The notes under the pieces are model-generated. The model did no database searches. It was not told where the DNA came from and saw only the letters and a program-made list of their open reading frames with translations. A stretch of DNA of 64,000 nucleotides from Candidatus Electrothrix communis (GTDB lineage Bacteria; Desulfobacterota; Desulfobulbia; Desulfobulbales; Desulfobulbaceae), in assembly GCA_030644725.1 (NCBI GenBank), contig CP130629.1:3053501-3117500 (forward strand), given 5' to 3'. The first letter of the stretch is position 1; each line of letters starts with the position of its first letter. This document shows positions 53,842 through 62,427 of the stretch, one piece after another. The translations under genes were made by a program, and so were the position numbers.

Positions 53842-54951
53842 ATGTCAAAAATTATCTTGGTCAAAAAAACTCTGCATAAGGGTAGATCACGCCTCAAACT
53901 GCTCTTTAACCGAGATGACGAGGTGATTCGCCACCTGCGGACCATCAAAGACTGCCGCTGGAGTGCATCCATAAGCTGCTGGCATATCCCCTTTTACTCC
54001 AATCATCTCTCGTTCCTGAACAGAAAATTTCAAGGAATCCTTCAATTCCGTCCAGCGCAGGAAGATGCGACTCGTCACGAACCCGCCATAAAAAAGACCA
54101 AGCCGGACGCTCCCCAGGTACAGGTTCCGAAAGCCTTTATCGAACAGATGCGGATGCGGCGCTACAGCCAGAACACCATCAATACCTACACCTCAGCTCT
54201 GGCCCGGTTTCTCGCCTTTCATGTCGACCAAAAACCGGAGGAGATTAAGCCGGAGCAGATCAGAAAATACATCCTTTACCTGGTGGAACAGTCTGGGGTT
54301 TCGGCCAGCTACCAAAATCAGGCGATCAACGCCATCCGCCTTTGGTTTGAGGGGGTGCTGGGCCAGACCTTAGATCCGGTCGTTATCCCTCGGCCCAAAC
54401 GGGATAAAAAGCTGCCCGATGTGCTGAGCGAAGAAGAGGTCGCCTTGATTTTCCAGCAGATCAAGAACCTCAAACATAAGGCCCTGCTCTATCTCATCTA
54501 TTCCGGCGGGCTGCGGCGAAGCGAAGTGCTCAACCTTAAACCGGCTGATATTGATTCGGCCCGGAACTGCATCATCATTCGGGGCGGGAAGGGGAAGAAA
54601 GATCGGATCACCCTGCTTTCGCAAAAGGCTTTGGAATTGCTGCGGGAGTATTACAGGCAGTATCAGCCCAAGTATTGGCTTTTTGAAGGGGCTTATGGTG
54701 GCAGATACAGCACCACCAGTTTGCGGAAGATCTTTCAGCGGGCGTTGGCCAAGTCCGGGGTGCGGAAAAAGGTGACTTTGCACAGCCTGCGGCATAGCTT
54801 TGCTACCCATTTGCTGGAACGGGGGACTGATCTCCGCTATATTCAAGCTTTGTTGGGGCACAGCAGCTCGAAGACCACTGAGATTTACACGCATGTAACG
54901 TCGAAGGGGTTTGACAACCTGAAATCACCGTTGGATGAGATGGATATTTAG
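53842..54951 (+). CDS. Tyrosine recombinase (XerC/integrase type)
   Basis: 369-residue recombinase. An N-terminal extension (residues 1-95, with SISCWHIPFYSNHLSFLNRKF) precedes a SAM-like core-binding domain (MRMRRYSQNTINTYTSALARF). The catalytic set is complete: R225 (SGGLRRSEV), K250 region GGKGKKDR, H314-x-x-R317 (HSLRHSFATHLL), H340 (LGHSS) and Y349 (IYTHV). It ends LKSPLDEMDI. It resembles lone XerC-like integrases and lacks the extra patch typical of IntI. It stands immediately before the cassette-like unit, in the same direction. Confidence 0.9.
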   Translation: MSKIILVKKTLHKGRSRLKLLFNRDDEVIRHLRTIKDCRWSASISCWHIPFYSNHLSFLNRKFQGILQFRPAQEDATRHEPAIKKTKPDAPQVQVPKAFIEQMRMRRYSQNTINTYTSALARFLAFHVDQKPEEIKPEQIRKYILYLVEQSGVSASYQNQAINAIRLWFEGVLGQTLDPVVIPRPKRDKKLPDVLSEEEVALIFQQIKNLKHKALLYLIYSGGLRRSEVLNLKPADIDSARNCIIIRGGKGKKDRITLLSQKALELLREYYRQYQPKYWLFEGAYGGRYSTTSLRKIFQRALAKSGVRKKVTLHSLRHSFATHLLERGTDLRYIQALLGHSSSKTTEIYTHVTSKGFDNLKSPLDEMDI

Positions 54952-55019
54952 GGAGACTGGTCTATAGCCACCCATATTGGCGGGCTAAAGACCAGTTTGA
55001 GTAAAGATATAGTCGGAAA

Positions 55020-55058
55020 TAAAAGCCAGTGTGGCTTTTATGGGACAATGTTATAGGC
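55020..55058 (+). other. Left recombination-like site (hairpin plus GTTATAGGC)
   Basis: TAAAAGCCA-GTG-TGGCTTTTA forms a 9-bp hairpin, then TGGGACAAT and GTTATAGGC. The last nine bases are the exact reverse complement of GCCTATAAC at 57043. In an integron the base step G/TT would be the cassette boundary here. A full attC left half is not visible, so this may be an attI-like or partial site. Confidence 0.5.
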
Positions 55059-55086
55059 AATTGACCAAAACTGAAAAGAAAAAACT

Positions 55087-57018
55087 ATGAATACTCACGC
55101 TGACAAAACACAGGAAAATAAAAGCCAATCGGTGGCGAATGCGGTTGCTCAAAAGCAAGGTGGTGGAGAGTCTACTTTTCAATTTGTTGATAATCGACCT
55201 GAAACTATTGCTCAACGGAAACTGCAAGAGATGGCGAATAATAGCCCTCAAATAAAACAAGCGGCTCAATTGCAGACTATGGCGAACAATTATTCCGTTC
55301 GCCAACAACAGCCTATTCAAAAGAAACAAAACAAAACGGGATTACCATACAATTGCAAAATAGCTAATCAGGACATAACACCTATCCCGATTCAAAGGAT
55401 GGCAGCATACGATAATGAGAATATTGATCTCATAAACGATCCGCGGCATTTCAGTACCGCGGAAATAAAACAGGCTATTGATGTCTGTATTACTAATGGA
55501 ACACCGGTACCATATTGGCTAAAAGAACAAATCTCAGGTTTTCTAAGGGACGAGCTATTACACCGAATGAATGATATGCAATGGCATGGTGGTGGCGACC
55601 AAGGACACCAGTACTATTTTGAACTTGTCCAGGGCTATGTTGATAAAATCGACTCACTTCCTGTGGAAGAGGATCCCCAAAACCAAGTTCCGATGGATGA
55701 TGGTCCTGTGGCTCAACTTCGTAGAGAATCTATTACTGGAAACCATTCTACTCATCACCAGCAGCCCGTTCAGGAGAAAGAAAACAACACGGGCTTACCT
55801 GATAATCTCAAATCAGGAATAGAAAACCTCTCTGGCTACTCTATGGATGATGTGGAGGTGCATCGTAACTCTGATAAACCCGCGCAATTACAAGCTCATG
55901 CCTATGCCCAAGGTACAGATATTCATATTGCCCCTGGCCAAGAGAAGCACTTACCTCATGAAGCATGGCATGTAGTACAACAAAAGCAAGGCAGGGTCAA
56001 ACCTACTATGCAGATGAAGGGCAAAGTGAATATCAATAATGATGTTGGGTTGGAGAGGGAGGCTGATGTGATGGGGGAAAAGGCTGTTCAGAGACAAACT
56101 TCAGAAAAGACTAATGGTCTGACCAAATTTAGTCCGACAACAACTATACAGCGAGCTAGCTTCTTTGTAGGTATTAATAGATTCAAAACTCAAGATTTGA
56201 CATACGATCAGTTAAGTTCGATTCTTTCCGAAATGCAGGAAAAACAAGATACAACTTCGATAAGCTCTTTGAGGGATGCATGCGTAAAGGAGCTTAAAAA
56301 ACTAACAGATGGAAGCAAAGTAAGCCAGTTAGAATTAGGGAAACTATTAAACATTATCGATGGCGTTCAGGAAAAAGAGCCTGAAAAAAGAGTCTCAACT
56401 GCAGAAACAAGTAAAATGTTGGCATCACACCAATTTAAAGACCTAAGCGAACGTATCGGAATTCTTAATAATGAGAAAATTGATTATTGGATCCATAAGG
56501 ATAATCCATTGCCCGAAAGTAATGTAAAAGGAGAAATCGCTGAAGAATTGACACAACGGATTCTTGTTGAAGCAGAAAAAAATGTAGAAAGAATTGTTTT
56601 AAGTTCCGTGAAAATTGTGATTGACAATGGTCCAGATGCGAAGTATCGATACACAGAAAAAGCTGATTTAGATCATTTGGTTGTTGCACCAACAAGAGAT
56701 GGTTGGATACCCGTTGAAATATTTGAGACTAAGGCTGGAGCAGAAGGTGAAAAAACAGGGCAACTGACGACTAAACTTAGCGGAAAACTTAAAGAACTCA
56801 ACCAAGTAGTAGGAAAAAGTTATAAAATCATGTCCAAGGGATCTAACATAACTAACAAATTCAACTTGTCGATACTAGGAAGTTCTAAAATAGATTTGTT
56901 CACGAGCGGTATATTTCCTACTAATAATATTCAATTAAATGAAAGTGAAATAGTAGGAATCTTTAATTACCTCCAAATAGTACAGCAGCATTATGTTGCA
57001 TATAAAAATGAGTGGTAG
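55087..57018 (+). CDS. DUF4157 eCIS cargo protein with nuclease-like C terminus
   Basis: 643-residue putative effector. The N terminus (Ser/Gln-rich, FVDNRPETIAQRKLQEMA) and the domain at about 235-345 (TGLPDNLKSGIENLSGYSMD, IHIAPGQEKHLPHEAWHVVQQ, LEREADVMG) are the DUF4157 signature linked to eCIS cargo, with HEAWH at 291-295. A shorter TGLPYNCK copy near 85 suggests a decayed first copy. The C-terminal part has GEIAEEL (E483), ADLDHLVV (D529) and VEIFETKAG (E547-x-K549), a PD-(D/E)XK-like order, so DNA or RNA cleavage is likely. AT-richer than the eCIS genes. The gene fills a cassette-like unit. Confidence 0.85.
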   Translation: MNTHADKTQENKSQSVANAVAQKQGGGESTFQFVDNRPETIAQRKLQEMANNSPQIKQAAQLQTMANNYSVRQQQPIQKKQNKTGLPYNCKIANQDITPIPIQRMAAYDNENIDLINDPRHFSTAEIKQAIDVCITNGTPVPYWLKEQISGFLRDELLHRMNDMQWHGGGDQGHQYYFELVQGYVDKIDSLPVEEDPQNQVPMDDGPVAQLRRESITGNHSTHHQQPVQEKENNTGLPDNLKSGIENLSGYSMDDVEVHRNSDKPAQLQAHAYAQGTDIHIAPGQEKHLPHEAWHVVQQKQGRVKPTMQMKGKVNINNDVGLEREADVMGEKAVQRQTSEKTNGLTKFSPTTTIQRASFFVGINRFKTQDLTYDQLSSILSEMQEKQDTTSISSLRDACVKELKKLTDGSKVSQLELGKLLNIIDGVQEKEPEKRVSTAETSKMLASHQFKDLSERIGILNNEKIDYWIHKDNPLPESNVKGEIAEELTQRILVEAEKNVERIVLSSVKIVIDNGPDAKYRYTEKADLDHLVVAPTRDGWIPVEIFETKAGAEGEKTGQLTTKLSGKLKELNQVVGKSYKIMSKGSNITNKFNLSILGSSKIDLFTSGIFPTNNIQLNESEIVGIFNYLQIVQQHYVAYKNEW

Positions 57019-57042
57019 AATTGGTAATAAATACAATTAAAA

Positions 57043-57097
57043 GCCTATAACAAAACCTAAACTGCATTAAAACGCAGTTTAGCCAAACGTTATTGAT
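57043..57097 (+). other. attC-like recombination site
   Basis: GCCTATAAC (R''), AAAAC, CTAAACTGC (L''), loop ATTAAAAC, GCAGTTTAG (L', perfect 9-bp pairing with L''), CCAAAC, GTTATTG (R'). About 55 bases, the size and order of short integron attC sites. R'' is exactly complementary to GTTATAGGC at the left end of the unit, which is what a cassette's own attC should show after linear insertion. Confidence 0.6.
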
Positions 57098-57102
57098 AAT
57101 GG

Positions 57103-57121
57103 GACCACATCCGAAGGATAT
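57103..57121. repeat. 19-bp repeat, copy 1
   Basis: GACCACATCCGAAGGATAT, identical to 59661-59679. The copies bracket the toxin-antitoxin, transposase and second Rpn genes. Confidence 0.85.
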
Positions 57122-57134
57122 GCACGAGGGAAAA

Positions 57135-57154
57135 TAGGGGACAGACCACGTTTT
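57135..57154. repeat. 20-bp repeat flanking the toxin-antitoxin pair, copy 1
   Basis: TAGGGGACAGACCACGTTTT, identical to 57925-57944. Copy 2 lies just upstream of the RAYT transposase. Confidence 0.88.
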
Positions 57155-57223
57155 TTGCAAGACTGAAGATAAGGCTACATGATGTCAATTTTATGTTGTT
57201 ACTCTTCAAGATTTTTACAAAAC

Positions 57224-57538
57224 TTAGGACGAAACCAAAGCCTGACCTACGAGCTTTTTTGAGGCCCCTAACTTAATCATTCCCTTGACGAGTAATTCCA
57301 TGGAAACAGATGGATCACCAGCCTCCATCCTGGCGACTCTGGCTTGACTGGTATGCAGTTTTTTCGCCACTTGAACTTGCGTCATCTTGGATTTTTTTCT
57401 TAAATTACAAAATGTTTTTGAAAGTGAAAGTTTCATGTCAATCAGAGCTGACTCTTCTTTGGTCAATCCAAGAAAATCCGCAGTGTCAGCTACCTTCCAC
57501 CCCGCACTTTCCAATTTTTTCTGTTTAATTCTTTTCAT
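57224..57538 (-). CDS. higA: HigA-type antitoxin (XRE helix-turn-helix)
   Basis: 104-residue antitoxin downstream of its toxin gene, overlapping it by 14 bases. The HTH reads TFCNLRKKSKMTQVQVAKKL-HTSQARVARME in the C half. The start MKRIKQKKLES is chosen for the GGAGGGAAAG site in front; a longer frame runs into the toxin gene. It likely neutralises the toxin and represses the operon. Confidence 0.85.
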   Translation of the reverse strand: MKRIKQKKLESAGWKVADTADFLGLTKEESALIDMKLSLSKTFCNLRKKSKMTQVQVAKKLHTSQARVARMEAGDPSVSMELLVKGMIKLGASKKLVGQALVSS

Positions 57539-57878
57539 CTTTCCCTCCATCTGTGTCATACTGTTTAAATCGGGCTTTGCAGAGAGCAATATCTTTTTTG
57601 GAAGTCTTCTGTGTTTTTTTCGAAATCCAGTGGGCCAAAATTATCGCATCATCATCAATTCGATAAAAAAATCGCCAAGTCTTATTTTCATCGTTGACCC
57701 GAATTTCATGACATCTTTTTCCAATAGAAGGCATTGGTCTGGAATGAGGCATTTCCAAAGACATCCCAGCTTGCAGCTGTCTGAGCAGAAAACCGGTTTC
57801 TATCCTGGCCTTGTCTGATAAGGGTGGTGATTTAAGCAGCTCTACCAACCAAACAATTTTTTTGTGAAATGGACTCAT
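57525..57878 (-). CDS. higB: HigB/RelE-like toxin
   Basis: 117-residue protein of the gp49/HigB group. VWLVELLKSPPLSDKARIETGFLL is followed by PMPSIGKRCHEIRVNDENKTWRFFYRIDDDAIILAHWISKKTQKT, the ribonuclease fold core. Toxin-first gene order is typical of higBA. Expected action: ribosome-dependent mRNA cleavage. The pair lies between the two 20-bp repeats, opposite to neighbouring genes. Confidence 0.85.
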   Translation of the reverse strand: MSPFHKKIVWLVELLKSPPLSDKARIETGFLLRQLQAGMSLEMPHSRPMPSIGKRCHEIRVNDENKTWRFFYRIDDDAIILAHWISKKTQKTSKKDIALCKARFKQYDTDGGKDEKN

Positions 57879-57924
57879 ACATATAATATATCAAATCTGA
57901 CATATTTTTCTACAAAATTTCAAT

Positions 57925-57944
57925 TAGGGGACAGACCACGTTTT
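57925..57944. repeat. 20-bp repeat flanking the toxin-antitoxin pair, copy 2
   Basis: Exact copy of 57135-57154, 40 bases upstream of the RAYT start, where REP-type target sequences of such transposases often lie. Confidence 0.88.
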
Positions 57945-57984
57945 CCAACTTTACACTTTTCCCAAAATAGTGTACGCTAACCTC

Positions 57985-58677
57985 ATGCCAAGACGACCAA
58001 GAATCATAGTACCCGGAACCCCGCTCCACATCATCCAGCGCGGCAATAACCGGCAAGCCTGCTTCTTCGCCGAAGAAGACTACCTCTTTTATCTTGATTG
58101 GCTGAAGGGCTATGCGAAACGCGCCCACTGCGCTGTGCATGCCTATGTCCTCATGACTAACCACGTCCACCTTCTCGTCACCCCAAAAAAGAAAGACAGT
58201 GCCGGGTTACTAATGAAACGCCTCGGGCAACGCTATGTCCAGTATATCAACAGAACCTATCAACGCAGCGGAACCCTGTGGGAGGGGAGATTCCGTTCCT
58301 GCATTATCCAACAGGAGACCTACCTTCTTACCTGTCAAAGATACATTGAGATGAACCCGGTTCGGGCCGGAATGGTGCAACACCCTGGCGAGTACCGCTG
58401 GTCGAGCTACAGCGTAAACGGCCAAGGCGAAAAATCCAAGCTGATCAAACCACATCCACTGTACACGGAGTTAGGGGAAACTGACGAAACAAGGGCGCAT
58501 GCCTATAGAGCCTTATTTCAGGCAGAATTGGACCCAGGTGAAATTGATAAAATCCGCAAAGCCACCAATGGAAATTTTTCCCTTGGGGATACTCGGTTTC
58601 ATGCGGAGATCAGCCAGATGCTTGGCCGGAGGGTAATACCCGGTAAGGCGGGGCGGCCAAAAAAGAAAACCCCGTAG
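57985..58677 (+). mobile_element. REP-associated tyrosine transposase (RAYT, Y1_Tnp)
   Basis: 230-residue single-strand transposase of the IS200-like group. PRIIVPGTPLHIIQRGNNRQ, the HUH-type NHVHLLVTP, the YVQYINRTYQRSGTLWEGRFRS catalytic tyrosine region and MNPVRAGMV are all family marks. ATG 57985 is used in place of an upstream GTG. It is intact and may mobilise short REP-like sequences; the TAGGGGACAGACC repeats nearby are candidates. Confidence 0.92.
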
Positions 58678-58769
58678 CTCTTGAACAAATGGTTTGAATC
58701 AGAGTAAGATACTCGGAACGTGAAAACCTCTTTGAGCCAAATCATTACAGCAAGGGCAGGAGCTAAAAA

Positions 58770-59657
58770 ATGTGTAGACTCAACCCAAGAATAGATTTTG
58801 TCTTCAAAAAACTCTTTGGAACAGAAGAAAATAAAGATGTATTAATTGATTTTATAAATGCCTTTGTTAGTGAAGAAGATAAAGTGCGGGATCTAATAAT
58901 AAAGAATCCGTACAATGAAAAGGAGTTTTTAGATGATAAGCTAAGTATACTTGACATAAAAGCTCAAGATATTGGAGGAAAATGGTTTAACATCGAAATG
59001 CAAATGATAGATCAAGATTATTATGCCAAAAGGGCGTTATATTATTGGTCAAGGCTCTATGTAAGCCAGCTCAGTTCCGGTGTGAATTATGATAAGCTCG
59101 AAAAGACAATAGGGATTAATATTCTCAATTTCAACTGCCTGGATGAGGCTGAGTACCATAATGTCTACAAACTGATCAATGTCAGGTCGGGTAACGAGTT
59201 AATACGACAAATAGAAATACATTTTATTGAACTGGAAAAGTATGATGAGAATATTTCCAATGTGATGGACAGGTGGGTGAATTTCTTAAAGAAAGCAGGG
59301 GAGTATACTCAAGCTGACCTCCCCCCTAAGTTAAAAGAGATCCCAACAATTTCTAAAGCATTAGATGTTTTGGAAAATATGAATCTCAGTGAAAAAGAAC
59401 GAGAAAATTTTGAAGCCAGATTAAAATGGTTACGAGATGAAAAAGCAGCAATTGTATCTGCTGAAAGACGTGGTTTGGAAAAAGGTATAGAGCAGGGGTT
59501 AGAGCAGGGGTTAGAAGAAGGTATTGAAAAAGGTGCACAACAAAAAACATATGAGATTATTAAGAATGCTCATGCAAAAGGTGTCCATATATCCGTCATT
59601 AAAGACATAGTTGGGTTTCCAGAGGATGAGATAAAAAAAATAATCAATCAGGCGTAA
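58770..59657 (+). CDS. Rpn-family PD-(D/E)XK nuclease, paralogue 2
   Basis: 295 residues. LNPRIDFVFKKLFGTEENKDVLIDFINAF, then LDIKAQDIGGKWFNIEMQ with the Asp and E-x-Q of the active site and YAKRALYYWSRLY. The tail is a run of EQGLEQGLEEGIEKG repeats. AT-rich. Related in plan but not close in sequence to paralogue 1. Confidence 0.88.
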   Translation: MCRLNPRIDFVFKKLFGTEENKDVLIDFINAFVSEEDKVRDLIIKNPYNEKEFLDDKLSILDIKAQDIGGKWFNIEMQMIDQDYYAKRALYYWSRLYVSQLSSGVNYDKLEKTIGINILNFNCLDEAEYHNVYKLINVRSGNELIRQIEIHFIELEKYDENISNVMDRWVNFLKKAGEYTQADLPPKLKEIPTISKALDVLENMNLSEKERENFEARLKWLRDEKAAIVSAERRGLEKGIEQGLEQGLEEGIEKGAQQKTYEIIKNAHAKGVHISVIKDIVGFPEDEIKKIINQA

Positions 59658-59660
59658 TGA

Positions 59661-59679
59661 GACCACATCCGAAGGATAT
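59661..59679. repeat. 19-bp repeat, copy 2
   Basis: GACCACATCCGAAGGATAT, exact copy of 57103-57121, starting four bases after the second Rpn stop. Confidence 0.85.
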
Positions 59680-59751
59680 ATGGAAGGGGGACCGATTTAT
59701 TTTAGCCCAATTGTTACGAACGCTCTTTCAAAAAAGTAAAATTATATCATT

Positions 59752-60609
59752 ATGAAAAACAGACAATACGTTTCCTTTGATTGGGCAATCAAACGGCTCT
59801 TACGATCAAAAGCCAATTTTGGTGTCTTGGAAGGTTTCTTATCTGAACTTCTCAAGGAAAACATCACTATTCTTGAAGTCCTGGAGTCCGAATCAAATAA
59901 AGACTTCAAAAAACATAAGCAAAATATAGTCGACCTGAAGGTGAAAAACTCCAAGGATGAAATTGTCATCATTGAAGTACAGTATGATCGTGACTACTCC
60001 TTTTTCCATCGCATTCTCTGGGGTACATCAAGGGTGGTGACCGAGCATCTTCATGAGGGAGATGATTATCTTCGAGTTCACAAAGTAATCTCTGTCAACC
60101 TCATCTATTTCGATTTAGGGGAAGGTGAAGATTATATCTATCATGGATCCACATCGTTTAGAGGTATCCATAAAAATGACGTATTACAGCTCAGAGCCAA
60201 GGAAAAAAAGGATGCAGCCAAAGACGGTGTCCAACAGATATTCCCGGAGTATTATTTGGTAAAGATTAATCGTTTTGATGATCTCGCAAAAGATACCCTT
60301 GATGAATGGATATACTTTTTAAAAAATGAAGAGATTAAACCTGAATTTACAGCCCAAGGCCTACAAGAGGCCGGAAGGCTTCTCGTCTATACCAAACTAA
60401 AACAAGAAGACCAGATCGACTACAATAATTATATTGATAATCGTCGTCGAAGAGATAGTGAGCTTCGGACAAAATTCAGTGAAGGGCTTGAAGAAGGTTT
60501 GGAAAAAGGAAAACGGGAAACTGCACGATCAATGAAAAAAGAAGGTATTCCTGTTGAACTCATTCAAAAATGTACCAATCTATCTATCGACGAAATCAAC
60601 AATTTATAA
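59752..60609 (+). CDS. Rpn-like PD-(D/E)XK protein, paralogue 3
   Basis: 285 residues. SFDWAIKRLLRSKANFGVLEGFL, NIVDLKVKNSKDEIVIIEVQYDRDYSFFHRI with Asp and E-x-Q, and a tail with GLEEGLEKGKRE. It begins with the D-W-A-F-K type found in a separate branch of the family. Its stop is three bases before the spike gene, so it may be co-transcribed with the baseplate genes. Confidence 0.85.
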   Translation: MKNRQYVSFDWAIKRLLRSKANFGVLEGFLSELLKENITILEVLESESNKDFKKHKQNIVDLKVKNSKDEIVIIEVQYDRDYSFFHRILWGTSRVVTEHLHEGDDYLRVHKVISVNLIYFDLGEGEDYIYHGSTSFRGIHKNDVLQLRAKEKKDAAKDGVQQIFPEYYLVKINRFDDLAKDTLDEWIYFLKNEEIKPEFTAQGLQEAGRLLVYTKLKQEDQIDYNNYIDNRRRRDSELRTKFSEGLEEGLEKGKRETARSMKKEGIPVELIQKCTNLSIDEINNL

Positions 60610-60612
60610 ATC

Positions 60613-62400
60613 ATGCCAGAATCTCCCAATAATGAAGGCGGCGGGGTCGTCAAAATACTCGTCTCCAGCAACGGCAGCCCGGTAAAGGATACCGTCCAAT
60701 TTTTCAGCATTGAGACCCGCAAGGAAATCAACAGGGTTTCTTCTGCCCGCCTAGTGATAGCAGATGGCTATGTTGCGGAGCAGGATTTTCCGGTCAGCAA
60801 CAGCGGGGAATTCACACCGGGGAAAGAAATCAAGATCGAACTGGGCTACGAGAGTCAGGTAGACACTGTCTTTGAAGGTATTGTGGTCAAACAGGCGATC
60901 AGCATCAATAATGATGCCCCGCAACTGGTGGTCGAATGCCGGGACAAGGCCGCAGCCATGACTGTGGAACGAAAAAACGCCAATTATGTGGACAAGAGCG
61001 ACAGCGATATCATCAAGACCCTGATTGGCAATGCCCCCGGCCTGACAGCCAAGGTAGATGACAGCGGTGGCCCCCATCCCGAGCTGGTCCAGTATTACTG
61101 CACGGACTGGGATTTTATGCTCAGCCGGGCCGAGGCAGCTGGCATGCTGGTTATGGTGGATGATGGCACGGTCACGGTCAAGACGCCGGATACCAGCAGC
61201 TCTCCAAAGCTGAAGGTCACCTACGGCAATGACCTCATTGAATTCCAGGCAGAAATGGATGCGGTGAGTCAGCTTGCCTCCTTCACCAGCGCGTCCTGGG
61301 ACCCTGCCTCCCAAAAGGTGGTTAAGCAGCAGGTAGGACCAAAGAAGTTTAATCCACAGGGAGACCTGGATTCCAAAGCCTTGGCCAAGACCCTGTCCTC
61401 GCCAGTTGTCAATTTGCAGACCGGAGCCCCGCTGAAATCCGCTTTCCTCAAAAAATGGGCCGAGTCAGGGCGGATGAAGAGCGGACTGGCCAGGATCCGG
61501 GGCCGCATGACCTTTCAGGGCAACGCCAAGGCCAAGGTGGGAGAGCTGATCGAAGTAGAGGGGGTGGGCGATCATTTCAACGGCAAGGTCTTTACCAGTG
61601 CGGTGCGTCATGAGGTCGGTGAAGGCAATTGGCTGACCGAGGCGGAGTTCGGCATCTCGCCGGACTGGTTTGCCGAACGCCGTGACCTGACCGCCCTGCC
61701 AGCAGCTGGGCTCCTGCCCGCTGTTGAAGGCCTCCAGATAGGAGTGGTGATGAAGCTGGACGGCGATCCTTTAAAGTTACACCGAATTCAGGTCAAAGTA
61801 CCCGTGCTCCAGGCAGAAACCGAAGGCATCTGGGCACGGCTGGCCTCCTGCTATGCCTCAAAGAGCTTTGGCAGCTTCGTCCTGCCTGAGGTCGGGGATG
61901 AGGTGATCCTTGGCTATTTCAATAACGACCCCTCCCACCCGGTGATTGTCGGCAGCCTCTATAACGGCAAAAATGCCCCGCCCTATCCCATTAAGGCACC
62001 CAACGATATCAAGGCCTTTATCAGCCGAGAAAAATTAACTCTAGAGCTGGATGAGAAGGATAAGGTGATCACCGTAAAGACCCCTGGTGGTAACACCGTG
62101 GTGATAAGCGATAAGGATAAAGGCATCCTCCTGGAAGACCAGAACGGCAACAAAGTGGAGCTGAACGATTCCGGGATCAGCATAGAGAGCCCCAAGGACA
62201 TCAAAATTACTGCCAAAGGAAAAATAGATATTAAATCCACCGGAGCCCTTTCACTCACCTCCTCAGCCGATCTCAAGGGAGAAGGCCTGAAGGTTTCCTT
62301 AAAGGGAAAAACCAGCCTCACAGCTGATGGAGGACCGAATGCAAAACTCACCGCTTCGGCAATGACCACGATAAAAGGCGGAATCGTCAAGATTAACTGA
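60613..62400 (+). CDS. VgrG/Afp8-like spike protein
   Basis: 595-residue spike of the eCIS baseplate hub. The gp27-like part (residues 1-370) contains ARLVIADGYVAEQDFP, ELGYESQVDTVFEGIVVKQ and YCTDWDFMLSRAEAAGM. The gp5-like OB part includes GVVMKLDGDPLKLHRIQVKVP and FVLPEVGDEVILGYFNNDPSHPVIVGSLYNG. The needle (510-595) is a triple-beta-helix type repeat ending in KGGIVKIN. No effector domain is fused to the C terminus. Confidence 0.94.
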   Translation: MPESPNNEGGGVVKILVSSNGSPVKDTVQFFSIETRKEINRVSSARLVIADGYVAEQDFPVSNSGEFTPGKEIKIELGYESQVDTVFEGIVVKQAISINNDAPQLVVECRDKAAAMTVERKNANYVDKSDSDIIKTLIGNAPGLTAKVDDSGGPHPELVQYYCTDWDFMLSRAEAAGMLVMVDDGTVTVKTPDTSSSPKLKVTYGNDLIEFQAEMDAVSQLASFTSASWDPASQKVVKQQVGPKKFNPQGDLDSKALAKTLSSPVVNLQTGAPLKSAFLKKWAESGRMKSGLARIRGRMTFQGNAKAKVGELIEVEGVGDHFNGKVFTSAVRHEVGEGNWLTEAEFGISPDWFAERRDLTALPAAGLLPAVEGLQIGVVMKLDGDPLKLHRIQVKVPVLQAETEGIWARLASCYASKSFGSFVLPEVGDEVILGYFNNDPSHPVIVGSLYNGKNAPPYPIKAPNDIKAFISREKLTLELDEKDKVITVKTPGGNTVVISDKDKGILLEDQNGNKVELNDSGISIESPKDIKITAKGKIDIKSTGALSLTSSADLKGEGLKVSLKGKTSLTADGGPNAKLTASAMTTIKGGIVKIN

Positions 62401-62427
62401 TCCTCTCAACTCAACAAGGTAACGACC

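Noticed and set aside
53842-54951. Canonical integron integrase IntI
   Set aside because: The extra patch between the catalytic Lys and HxxR typical of IntI is not seen; called only as a XerC-type tyrosine recombinase.
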